DNA from: Candidatus Kaistia colombiensis
GTDB lineage: Bacteria; Pseudomonadota; Alphaproteobacteria; Rhizobiales; Kaistiaceae
Direction of reading: 5' to 3'
Assembly: GCA_029203105.1 (NCBI GenBank)
Contig: CP119318.1
Coordinates: 1,192,501 to 1,256,500, forward strand
DNA length: 64,000 nt
In this document: positions 17,671 to 25,413 of the stretch, piece after piece
How the letters are laid out: every line of letters starts with the position of its first letter
How positions within the stretch are numbered: the first letter of the stretch is position 1
Program-made: the position numbers and the translations under genes
The notes under the pieces: generated by a model
Told to the model about the DNA's origin: nothing
Databases searched by the model: none
The model's input: only the letters and a program-made list of their open reading frames with translations

Positions 17671-18455
17671 TCCCCGTCTTCCCCGATTCCAAGGTCGCCC
17701 TGAAGGGCAAGAAAGGTCTCGTCATCGGCATCGCCAACGACCAGTCGATCGCCTGGGGATGCGCGCGCGCCTTTCGCGCGCTGGGCGCCGAACTCGCCGT
17801 CACCTATCTGAACGACCGCGCCAAGAAATATGTCGAGCCGCTCGCCCAGGCGCTGGAGGCGCCGATCTTCATGCCGCTGGATGTCATGGTCGAGGGCCAG
17901 ACCGAGCAGGTGTTCGAGCGGATCCGGCAGGACTGGGGCAGCCTCGATTTCATGCTGCATTCGATCGCCTTCTCGCCGAAGGAGGCGCTGCACGGGCGCG
18001 TCGTGGACGTCGGCCTCGAGGGCTTTCTCAAGACGATGGAGGTTTCCTGCTGGTCGTTCCTGCGCATGGCCCATCTGGCCGAGCCGCTGATGACGAAGGG
18101 CGGCACGATGTTCACCATGACCTATTACGGCAGCCAGATGGTGGTGGAGAACTACAACATCATGGGCGTGGCCAAGGCGGCGCTCGAGGCGTCTGTCCGC
18201 TACGTCGCGGCCGAACTCGGCCCGAAAGGCATCCGGGTTCACGCGATTTCGCCTGGGCCGCTGGCCACGCGTGCGGCGTCGGGTATCCCCGAATTCGACG
18301 ACTTGATGGATAAGGCGCAGTCGAAGGCGCCGGCGCGCAGCCTCGTCAGCATCGAGGATGTCGGCAATGCGACGGCGTTCTTGGCGCTCGACGGCGCCAA
18401 GTTGCTCACCGGCAGCGTCCTTTACATCGACGGCGGCTATCACATCATCGACTAG
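17667..18455 (+). CDS. fabI: Enoyl-[acyl-carrier-protein] reductase FabI
   Basis: The 262-residue short-chain dehydrogenase of the FabI type reduces trans-2-enoyl-ACP (possibly enoyl-CoA here) with NADH. Visible are GIANDQSIAWG (FabI-type nucleotide loop), LHSIAFSPK, the catalytic Tyr-x6-Lys in YNIMGVAK, and SPGPLATRAASGI. Start is a GTG overlapping the ackA stop by four bases, with GAGGG upstream. The location in a pta-ackA run rather than with housekeeping fatty-acid genes suggests a secondary, condition-specific FabI. Convergent with maoC with a single base between the stops. Confidence 0.93.
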   Translation: MIPVFPDSKVALKGKKGLVIGIANDQSIAWGCARAFRALGAELAVTYLNDRAKKYVEPLAQALEAPIFMPLDVMVEGQTEQVFERIRQDWGSLDFMLHSIAFSPKEALHGRVVDVGLEGFLKTMEVSCWSFLRMAHLAEPLMTKGGTMFTMTYYGSQMVVENYNIMGVAKAALEASVRYVAAELGPKGIRVHAISPGPLATRAASGIPEFDDLMDKAQSKAPARSLVSIEDVGNATAFLALDGAKLLTGSVLYIDGGYHIID

Positions 18456-18456
18456 C

Positions 18457-18924
18457 TCAGCGATAATGCAGGGCAATCAGTTCGGCGACGCAGGCCGGGC
18501 GCTCGCCGCCTTCGATCTCGATCTCAAGATGATAGTTCACGCGCAGGCCATCGGGCGGCACATCCTCCGCCTCGGCGATGGTGACGCGCCCGCGCAGCCG
18601 CGAACCCGCCGGCACCGGCGTCAGATACCGGATCCGATCCGCGCCATAGTTGAGCGTGTTCCTGAGGCCCCTGACGCCGATCACCGACCGGATGAAGAAC
18701 GGCGCCAGCGCCAGCGACAACAGTCCGTGGGCGATCGTGGTGCCGCCGGGAAGCTCTCTGGCGGCGCGCTCCGGGTCGATGTGGATCCACTGCTCGTCAC
18801 AAGTCGCCTCGGCAAAGCGGTTGATGCGGTCCTGCGACACCTCGATCCAGTCGCTGACGCCGATCTCGGTACCGACGGCAGATTTTAACTCGTTGAAATC
18901 GCTGAATATCCGCATGTCCGTCAC
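18457..18924 (-). CDS. MaoC-family (hot-dog) enoyl-CoA hydratase
   Basis: The 155-residue protein has the R-hydratase/MaoC pattern: ATCDEQWIHID with the catalytic Asp and His five residues apart, GGTTIAHGLLSLAL, and YGADRIRYLTPVPAGSRLRGR. It hydrates trans-2-enoyl-CoA to (R)-3-hydroxyacyl-CoA. The longest start is GTG 18924; ATG 18915 (MRIFSDFNELK) is close behind. It follows the CoA-transferase B subunit with a four-base gap, so the three genes probably share the transcript starting near the 20.3 kb FixK box. Confidence 0.88.
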   Translation of the reverse strand: MTDMRIFSDFNELKSAVGTEIGVSDWIEVSQDRINRFAEATCDEQWIHIDPERAARELPGGTTIAHGLLSLALAPFFIRSVIGVRGLRNTLNYGADRIRYLTPVPAGSRLRGRVTIAEAEDVPPDGLRVNYHLEIEIEGGERPACVAELIALHYR

Positions 18925-18928
18925 CGGG

Positions 18929-19579
18929 TCAAAGCGTCATTTCCGGAATGGCGTCGGGAAGAAGGAGCACGGCATCCGTCGCCGCCACCACCTCGCCGAT
19001 GCTGACGCCGGGCGCCGTCTCCATCAGCGTTGCACTGCCGTCCGGGAAGGCGATTACCGCCATGTCGGTCACGACCAGGTCGATCGGCCGGACCGACGTC
19101 AAGGGCAGGGTGCATTCCCGGACGATCTTCGACTTGCCCTTGGCGGCGTGCTGCATCGCGACGATTACCCGCCTGGAGCCGCTGACGAGGTCCATCGCCC
19201 CGCCCATCCCTGGCACCATCTTGCCGGGGATCATCCAGTTGGCGAGATGCCCCTGCTGATCGACCTGCAGCCCGCCCAGCACTGTCACATCGACATGGCC
19301 GCCCCGGATCAGGCCGAACGACATCGCGCTGTCGAAGGTGCTGGCGCCCGGCAGCGCGCTGATCGGTCGGCCGCCGGCATCAGTGAGAAGCGGGTGGGCC
19401 ATACCCTGCTCGGGGATGGGACCGGTGCCGATCAGCCCGTTCTCCGACTGGAAGAACACCTTGAGATCGGGTGGAACATAGTTGGTCACCAAGGTCGGAA
19501 TGCCGATCCCCAGATTGACGAGGTCGCCGGAATGAAGCTCCTTCGCGACACGCCGGGCGATGAGCGTCTGCGCGTCCAT
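18929..19579 (-). CDS. Acetate/3-oxoacid CoA-transferase, subunit B
   Basis: The 216-residue beta subunit of a class I CoA-transferase. It carries the catalytic glutamate in SENGLIG and the flanking LGIGIPTLV and GGHVDVTVLGGLQVD blocks. Together with the alpha subunit immediately upstream it moves CoA between an acyl-CoA and a free acid, through a glutamyl-CoA intermediate. Only four bases separate the two genes. Exact substrates (acetate, acetoacetate, succinate) are not decided by sequence; AtoA/ScoB are the closest types. Confidence 0.9.
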   Translation of the reverse strand: MDAQTLIARRVAKELHSGDLVNLGIGIPTLVTNYVPPDLKVFFQSENGLIGTGPIPEQGMAHPLLTDAGGRPISALPGASTFDSAMSFGLIRGGHVDVTVLGGLQVDQQGHLANWMIPGKMVPGMGGAMDLVSGSRRVIVAMQHAAKGKSKIVRECTLPLTSVRPIDLVVTDMAVIAFPDGSATLMETAPGVSIGEVVAATDAVLLLPDAIPEMTL

Positions 19580-19583
19580 CGCC

Positions 19584-20231
19584 TCACTCGTTCGTAATCA
19601 GGTAGTCGACGAGCGGCGCCGGGGTCACCACGTGATCCGGCGCGATCACGCCGACCGGCACGATGTTTTCGGCCGTCACGATGACAGTGTCGGCCGCCAT
19701 CGCCATGACGGGGTTGAAATTGCGGGACGTCAGCGCGTAGGCGAGATTGCCGAGGCCGTCGGCCAGAAACGCGTGCAGCAGGGCAAACTGGGCGCGCAAC
19801 GCCGTCTCGAGCAGAAAGATCCTGCCCTCGACCTCGATCTGGCGCTTGCCCTCGGCCACCAGGGTGCCGACACCGGTTGGCGTCAGCACGCCGCCCAGGC
19901 CGCATCCGCCGGCGCGGATGCGCTCCACCAGCGTGCCCTGCGGAATGAGGTCAACGGCGATCTGGTTGGCCAGCATCTGCTCCTGCGCCTTCGGATTAAG
20001 GCCGATATGGCTCGCGGTCAGGCGCGCGACGAGCGCCGCGTCGAACAGCTTGCCGACGCCCTTGCCGGGGACGCACGCATCGTTGCTGATCAGCGTCAGC
20101 TCGCCCTTTCGCTGGCGAACCACTTCGTCGAGCAGGCGCTCTGGGGTGCCGACGCCCATGAAGCCACCGACCATGACGCTCGCCCCGGTCGGAATCATCG
20201 CGATGGCTTCTACGACGGAGACCGCCCGCAT
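19584..20231 (-). CDS. Acetate/3-oxoacid CoA-transferase, subunit A
   Basis: The 215-residue alpha subunit has the oxyanion/CoA-binding loop GGFMGVGTPE near residue 23, then LTLISNDACVPGKGVGKLF and GCGLGGVLTPTGVGT. I start at ATG 20231 (MRAVSVVEAI). The frame stays open upstream to 20336, but that extension runs through the FixK box and has no similarity to the family. Divergent from the K+ channel gene across a 173-base region containing the box. Confidence 0.9.
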   Translation of the reverse strand: MRAVSVVEAIAMIPTGASVMVGGFMGVGTPERLLDEVVRQRKGELTLISNDACVPGKGVGKLFDAALVARLTASHIGLNPKAQEQMLANQIAVDLIPQGTLVERIRAGGCGLGGVLTPTGVGTLVAEGKRQIEVEGRIFLLETALRAQFALLHAFLADGLGNLAYALTSRNFNPVMAMAADTVIVTAENIVPVGVIAPDHVVTPAPLVDYLITNE

Positions 20232-20303
20232 GATGGAACCTCCGGCCCGTGGTTGGTCCAGGGCAGCGACCCACCGAATATGCGGCGCGCGACCCGCCTT
20301 CTC

Positions 20304-20317
20304 TTGATCTGCATCAA
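20304..20317. promoter_or_regulatory. FixK/FNR-type box between divergent genes, perfect consensus
   Basis: TTGATCTGCATCAA is a perfect TTGAT-N4-ATCAA site. Its centre is 80 bases from the CoA-transferase A start and 94 from the K+ channel start, so -41.5 activation works in either direction with leaders of roughly 40 to 55 bases. One dimer site could serve both transcripts. Confidence 0.7.
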
Positions 20318-20404
20318 CGATTCCAGTCACTGCCATGCGAACGCTCGGGCCATGGCTGCCGGGGTCAGATCCATGGCCAGGGCCGTTCAGCGTGACGTCG
20401 ATCG

Positions 20405-20920
20405 ATGCCGCTTCAGTTCCTGGTCATATCCGTCGTCAGCGTGATCAACATCATGATCCATGCGATGGTGACGGTCGGCGCCATCAGCGCCGCGCGGGCC
20501 GCGGCGCTGCACCAGACCGTCTGGCCGAGGCTGCATCTGATGGGCGTGATGGTCGCGACCGCTGCGACGCTCATGGCAGCGCATACGCTCGAGGTGTTCG
20601 TCTGGGCTCTGGCCTACGCCATCGTCGGCGTGGCGCCGCCCGGCAGCGAGTTCATCTACTTCACCTTCGTCAACTACACCACGCTGGGCTATGGTGATAT
20701 CACGCCGGCGCCGGACTGGCGGCTGGTTGGCCCCATGACCGCGATGAACGGCATCCTGCTGTTCGGCTGGTCCACCGCGGTCCTGTTCGAGGTGCTGCGC
20801 AAGACGCTGGAGCATCTGGCGACGGTCGCCCCGCCGGGCACTGCGTTCGGTCCTACAGGTCGAAGCCGGCCAGCTGTCGCCGATCCAGCAGCACGATCTG
20901 GCGCTGACTGTTGCCGATGA
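20405..20920 (+). CDS. Small potassium channel (two-TM pore family)
   Basis: The 171-residue protein has three hydrophobic stretches (about 3-25, 43-76 and 108-132) with a pore loop holding the K+ selectivity filter TLGYGD at 93-98. This is the ion-channel-2 arrangement with one additional N-terminal helix. No cytosolic RCK or cyclic-nucleotide domain follows. The last 23 residues lie inside the 68-base overlap with the convergent fixK gene and look unstructured. A FixK-type box lies 88 bases upstream. Confidence 0.85.
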   Translation: MPLQFLVISVVSVINIMIHAMVTVGAISAARAAALHQTVWPRLHLMGVMVATAATLMAAHTLEVFVWALAYAIVGVAPPGSEFIYFTFVNYTTLGYGDITPAPDWRLVGPMTAMNGILLFGWSTAVLFEVLRKTLEHLATVAPPGTAFGPTGRSRPAVADPAARSGADCCR

Positions 20921-21530
20921 AGCCGAGAATGCCGAGTTCATGCAGCCGCGACAGCGCGCGGGAGACGGTCTCCAGCGTCAGGCCGAGATAGTCGGCGATG
21001 TCGCGCCGCGACATCGGCAGCACCATGACGCCGGCCGCCGTCAGCCGCTTGTCCATCTCGAGCAGAAAGGCTGCCACCCGCTCCAGCGAGGTCTTGCGGC
21101 CAAGCAGCAGCATGTGGTTCTCGGCGTGCTGCAGGTTGTCCATGGTCATGCTGAGCAGGTTGCGGGCAACAAGGGCATCGCTCTCCGCCGCGGATTCGAG
21201 GCTGCGCCGCTTGATCAGGCGGACCGTGGTGTCGACGATTGCCTCGGCCGTGAACTGGTGCTCGCTGCCGCTTTCGAGCCCGAAGACGTCGCCGGCCAGG
21301 TGAAATGCGCTGATCTGGCGACGTCCGTCCGAAAGCAGCTTGTAGCCGCGGACCGCGCCGGATTCGACCCGGTAGACATAGTCCGCGGGCTCCTTCTCGC
21401 CGTAGATCTCCGTCCCCTTTCGGTAGGTGAATTCGTTCAGGCTGACGATTGGATTTGAATCACTTTCCATTCCCAGCGCGCCAAGCGAGTTGAGACGCGC
21501 TGCCGGATCGGCATTGACGCGAACAAACAT
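20853..21530 (-). CDS. fixK: FixK-like Crp/Fnr family transcriptional regulator
   Basis: The 225-residue protein has a cNMP-type beta-roll (about 30-120, with SGAVRGYKLLSDGRRQ), a dimer helix and a winged helix at 170-215. The recognition helix has the E-x-x-S-R residues (ETVSR, 187-191) used by FNR and FixK to read TTGAT half sites. There is no cysteine anywhere, so unlike FNR it cannot bind a [4Fe-4S] cluster and should depend on another oxygen input. ATG 21530 has AGGAG seven bases upstream. The four matching boxes nearby are its obvious targets. Symbol by type only. Confidence 0.88.
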   Translation of the reverse strand: MFVRVNADPAARLNSLGALGMESDSNPIVSLNEFTYRKGTEIYGEKEPADYVYRVESGAVRGYKLLSDGRRQISAFHLAGDVFGLESGSEHQFTAEAIVDTTVRLIKRRSLESAAESDALVARNLLSMTMDNLQHAENHMLLLGRKTSLERVAAFLLEMDKRLTAAGVMVLPMSRRDIADYLGLTLETVSRALSRLHELGILGFIGNSQRQIVLLDRRQLAGFDL

Positions 21531-22432
21531 GGACCAACTCCTGAACTGGACGTTGACACATTGTGTTGGCCTTCCGGGCCCATCGCCGGGAACGGGCGCC
21601 GCCTGCCCGATTCAGGTGAATAGACTTGACGACGAGGGCAGCTTCAAACCTCTGCCCGAGGTTTCATTGTACCAGACGATGGGGCCGGGGGATCGAAGCA
21701 GAACGAGACGTTGTCGCCGCCGGATCGGATCTCGCTCAGCCATTCTCCGGCAGAAAGGGCATCCTTCAAATCATTGACTTTTTCGGTTCGGGCCCCGAGT
21801 GGCGAGGGTGGGACCGTCGGCAAGGATCGAGCCTTGGCGACGGATCCTCCGCATTTGTTGATCGCGGCGGTCGTCCCCGTCGGGGGCCGGATTGCTCGTC
21901 GAGCCATGCAAGCGCGGGTGGCTTCTGCGGCCGGCGCATCGGATCAAGCGCGACGCGCGGTGGGGGATCTCCGGGGGAACTCCGGGCGCCGTAGGAAAAG
22001 GCCGATATATTACAGCGACTTAGTCTGGATCTATGGCGGTGGACGCGGTCTGCTGCGAACTCGTCTCTGCGCGTTTCCCTGCTCTGAGGGAATTCAGCAG
22101 GGGGGACGGCCCTGCAAGCTGGGTGCTCCAGGCTCGGTGCAAACCAAGAACGCACTCGCGCCTCTCGAGAGGCGCGACGCAGGGTGGTCCATTCGCAGCA
22201 AATGCAGTTCTTGTAATTGCTGACGTTCGCCAAGGCGGAGAAGCGTCAAACCGGACGGGCAACGGGGCATCAGTATATTCAATCTATAGTGGTTTATCCT
22301 GTATGTTTCTCGCTACTGCTATGAACGCGCGGCTTGGGAAATTGGGCCACATGGCACCAAGAAACTCGCACGTTGTGGTGGAAGCGGGCGCTCCTCTCTG
22401 GCTTTCCCGCACGGCCTTACGGTTGGCTTGCT
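21531..22432. other. Gene-poor stretch of 900 bases
   Basis: Both strands have short open frames with poor composition and no recognisable family. An 11-base palindrome ACACA-T-TGTGT lies at 21556-21566, just upstream of fixK, and TTGACA at 21553-21558 could be part of a promoter. The rest appears to be decayed sequence and I could not identify its origin. Confidence 0.4.
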
Positions 22433-23390
22433 TCATCCAATGATCGAGCGATAAGTCTCGAGGGTATCGGCAATTCCCTTTTCGAGCGGCCACTTGCGGT
22501 TCTGTTGGTAGTTCCTGGCGAAGCCTGACGAGTCGCAATCTTCAACGGTCCCGGCAAGGGCCTGGTCGACCTCGTCGCCGACCTCTACCCTGAGCTCGGG
22601 CCGCAGCGATCTGAGAATAGCGGCGGCGTCGCGCCAAGACCGGCAGTCGCCAAAGGCGTTGTAGACTTCGCCGCCACCGCGCCTTTGGGAGAGGAGCGCG
22701 GTAACGGTCATCTCGGCCACTTCCTCAACATACTGCCAATGAAGGCGCTGGTCACCGAAGCGCATCGTCACGGCTTCCCCGAGAGCCGCGTCCCGCAGTC
22801 GCTCCGAGGGATAGGTCATGTAGCCGCGCCGACGACCTGCCCCATACACCACCGACAGCCTCAGGCCGACGATGTCGAGACCGTCGGTCTCGGCCATCTG
22901 TCGTGCCATTGTTTCGCAGAGCGATTTCGAGCTGCCATAGAGATTGGGCGGATTGTGAAAGGCAGGCGAGTGGCCCGGTTGGATAGTCGGTCGCGGCGCC
23001 GAAAATAGCGACGGAGCTCGCCCAGGCGACCCGCCGCAGCCTGGCTTCGCGCGTCGTGGCGAACACGGTGTGCGTGCCAAGACAGATGTCGCGAATTCCG
23101 GTCGCCGGGTTGGCGACGACGTCCATGGTGAGGGGCGATGCGAGATGCACGACCGAGGCGATCTCATGTCGACGGCAGAGGGCCATCAGCTTGAATCCGT
23201 CGGTGATCTCGCCGCCTTCGAGGATGGGTGGGTTTGCGCAGGATTGATGGTCGGGAAGCAGCAGATCGAGCACGTTGCCGCGCGGCTGCAAGTCGTAAAC
23301 CACGACGCGGAGCCCCTCCCGCAGCAGGCGCCGGGTAACATAAGCGCCGATGAAGCCAGCGCCACCGATGACGAGGACGGTTTTAGTCAT
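22433..23390 (-). pseudogene. Frameshifted NAD-dependent epimerase/dehydratase
   Basis: Two overlapping frames together make one extended SDR of about 318 residues. Frame one starts MTKTVLVIGGAGFIGAYV (Rossmann GxxGxxG) and runs through VVHLASPL and WASSVAIFG. Frame two continues with NLYGSSKSLCE (the Tyr-x3-Lys active site), LRLSVVYG and WQYVEEVAEM to the stop at 22433. They join at PTG-HSPAF if one base is removed from the CCC run at 22974-22976. Either an assembly/sequencing error or a real single-base insertion. Its start overlaps the stop of the upstream hydrolase remnant by four bases. Confidence 0.75.
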
Positions 23391-23644
23391 AGCCGAGTTC
23401 CATAGAAGCTGAAGGGAAGGGAGCGGGCAGGGGTGATGACATGCAGCGGCCGGCCAGAAGCGGCGCGGGCAACTTCGCCAATATCCGAGGTGTTGCCGAT
23501 CACGCCGTCATGGTGCAGCGGCACGAGTGCTTCCGCGCCAACCGCAACGGCGAAGGATGTAGCCTCTTCGGCGGTCATATTGCCGAGTAGGCCACGCCGG
23601 GGCGGCAGGACCGCATCCGCTATCAGGACCAGGTGCTGGCCCAA
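23387..23644 (-). pseudogene. C-terminal remnant of an MBL-fold metal-dependent hydrolase
   Basis: Only 85 residues remain. DAVLPPRRGLLGNMTAEEA, then VAVGAEALVPLHHDGVIGN is the C-terminal end of UlaG-like metallo-beta-lactamase-fold hydrolases, with the last metal-ligand histidines in VPLHHD. The N-terminal HxHxDH part is missing. Sequence right of about 23630 belongs to something else, so a deletion or insertion cut the gene. Formerly operonic with the frameshifted epimerase downstream. Confidence 0.55.
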
Positions 23645-23731
23645 CTAGTCAAGCTCACCGACAAGGTCGACAATCAGGCCGGCCAGATCGCCACACTGAC
23701 AGCTACTATCGAGGCTCTGAAGCGCCGTTGA
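23630..23731 (+). pseudogene. 3' tail of an unknown coiled-coil ORF
   Basis: The plus strand reads QVLAQLVKLTDKVDNQAGQ then IATLTATIEALKRR and TGA, a heptad-like coiled coil without a start codon or upstream domain. It abuts the cut end of the hydrolase remnant, so both look like products of one rearrangement. Phage or plasmid accessory proteins often end like this, but identity is unknown. Confidence 0.3.
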
Positions 23732-23809
23732 ACCAGCCGGCGTCGAGGGCCTCTACCGTCAGTTGACTTGCCACGACTCTTGTCGGGTTCAGTTGGAGAT
23801 CGAGTGAGG

Positions 23810-24445
23810 TTAAGCTGAAGACATCCGGTCTATCTGTCTGATCAACTCAGCCAACGTGCGCGCGCCCAATTTTCGCATCGCGCTGGCGCGACGGACCTTC
23901 ACGGTGATTTCGCTGACATCGAGATCCGCCGCAATCTGCTTGTTGAGCAATCCATCCACGACGAGCCGCGCGACGTCCTGTTCGCCCGGCGACAGCGATG
24001 CCCAGCGTTGGTGAAGCTCGGCGTCCGTTGCCTCCCTGGCGCGCCTGGCTCTGTCGATTTCGATGCCGTGATAGACGGCGTCGAGGAGATCCTGATCGCG
24101 GAACGGTTTCGTTAGGAACTCTATCGCGCCAACTTTCATGGCTTTCACCCCCATGGCGATATCCCCATGGCCGGTGATCACCACTGTAGGCAGATGCAGT
24201 CCGAGCTCCGACATGTGGCCGAGGAAATCCATGCCGCTCTGCCCCGGCATGCGCACGTCTAGGACGAGGCAGCTCGGCGCGGCAGGCAACTCGAAGCTCA
24301 AGAAATCCTGAACCGAACCAAACAATCGGGTCCGCAGCGATACAGAGGCGAGGAGGTCTTCCAGGGATGCGCCGACGGAGCGGTCGTCATCGACGACATA
24401 GACGATTGGCTCCGACGCCTCATCCGCGGATGGCGGTGTGTTCAT
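23810..24445 (-). CDS. FixJ-family response regulator
   Basis: The 211-residue protein has a receiver domain (phospho-acceptor Asp63 in VLDVRMPG, VVITGHGD, and the lysine in LTKPF) followed by a LuxR-type helix-turn-helix (LSPGEQDVARLVVDGLLNKQ through VSEITVKVRR). Its ATG overlaps the kinase stop by four bases. In rhizobia FixJ controls fixK; whether this one does is open, since the partner kinase lacks a haem PAS domain. Confidence 0.9.
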   Translation of the reverse strand: MNTPPSADEASEPIVYVVDDDRSVGASLEDLLASVSLRTRLFGSVQDFLSFELPAAPSCLVLDVRMPGQSGMDFLGHMSELGLHLPTVVITGHGDIAMGVKAMKVGAIEFLTKPFRDQDLLDAVYHGIEIDRARRAREATDAELHQRWASLSPGEQDVARLVVDGLLNKQIAADLDVSEITVKVRRASAMRKLGARTLAELIRQIDRMSSA

Positions 24446-25323
24446 GCGCTAGTCCTCGCCTCGACCGGTAGGCTGAACAGGAACACGGCTCCGCCGCTCT
24501 CGTTCGCTTCGGCCCAGATATGGCCTCCATTGGCCTCGATGATCGACCGGCTGATGGTCAGGCCGAGGCCGATGCCATCCTTCTTGGTGGTCCAGAACGC
24601 GTCGAATAGGTGCTCGACCTCGCCCGGACGGAACCCCACGCCGGAATCGGCCACGGAAAAGCGGATTCTGCCGGGACCATGCATCTCTGACGTGATCTCC
24701 ACCTCCCTCGCCGGCTCCGCCGAAGTACCGATCGCCTCCATGGCGTTGAGCAACAGGTTGCCAAGGACCTGTCCGATCTGCACCCTGTCGGCCTCGACCA
24801 TGGGTAAGCCGTCCCGCAGGTAAAGGCGAAGGGCGATGTCATCGTCGTCGATCTGGCCTCGGGCGAGTGTCACGATTTCGTGGACCAGATCGTTGAAATC
24901 GAAAACCGTCTTCTGCGGCGGCTTGCCGCTGGCAAAACCGCGCACACGGGCAATCACCGCGCTGGCTCGGTTCGCCTGCTCCACGACCCTGTCCGCGGCG
25001 CGCTGAGCATTCTCTACACTGGGCGGATCGTGCGCGAGCCATCTCCTGCAGGCGCCCGCGCTCGTCACCACGGCAGCCAGCGGCTGGTTTACCTCATGCG
25101 CGATCGAAGCCGTCAGCTCGCCAAGGCTGGTGACGCGCGCCATGCGCAGCAGGTGCTCTCTGCTCTCATGCGCGGCGGCTTCGGCGGCCACCAGCTTCAG
25201 CGAGAGATAGGTTGTTACCCCGATCGCCACGAAGATGACTGCCATCGTCCCGGCCAGCAGGGCGAGGACGAACGCCTGGCTTCGCCTGAACTGCAATAAT
25301 TTCTGGCCGAGCTTCATCGACAC
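24442..25323 (-). CDS. Membrane histidine kinase without sensor domain
   Basis: The 293-residue protein has one hydrophobic stretch (about 17-45), a short linker, then HisKA with His76 in ASIAHEVNQPLAAV and an HATPase domain with N-box LGNLLLNAMEAI, DSGVGF and GIGLGL. The H-box is FixL/DctB-like. There is no periplasmic loop and no PAS, GAF or HAMP domain, so the signal must come through the membrane helix or a partner protein. Co-translated with the response regulator and 91 bases downstream of mgtC on the same strand. Confidence 0.88.
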   Translation of the reverse strand: MSMKLGQKLLQFRRSQAFVLALLAGTMAVIFVAIGVTTYLSLKLVAAEAAAHESREHLLRMARVTSLGELTASIAHEVNQPLAAVVTSAGACRRWLAHDPPSVENAQRAADRVVEQANRASAVIARVRGFASGKPPQKTVFDFNDLVHEIVTLARGQIDDDDIALRLYLRDGLPMVEADRVQIGQVLGNLLLNAMEAIGTSAEPAREVEITSEMHGPGRIRFSVADSGVGFRPGEVEHLFDAFWTTKKDGIGLGLTISRSIIEANGGHIWAEANESGGAVFLFSLPVEARTSA

Positions 25324-25413
25324 CGTTCATCCGCTTGCTCTGTCATTATACAGCTTCCGCGCGGGTGGATAGGGTATCCCGGCGGGCGATTGCTGGCCGC
25401 GCCGCATGCGGCC

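Noticed and set aside
21556..21566. ACACA-T-TGTGT palindrome as an autoregulatory FixK site
   Set aside because: It does not resemble TTGAT-N4-ATCAA, so autoregulation cannot be claimed; it was only mentioned in the intergenic entry.
24442..25323. Calling the kinase FixL
   Set aside because: It has no PAS domain and no haem-binding region, so oxygen sensing is not supported despite a FixL-like H-box and FixJ-like partner.
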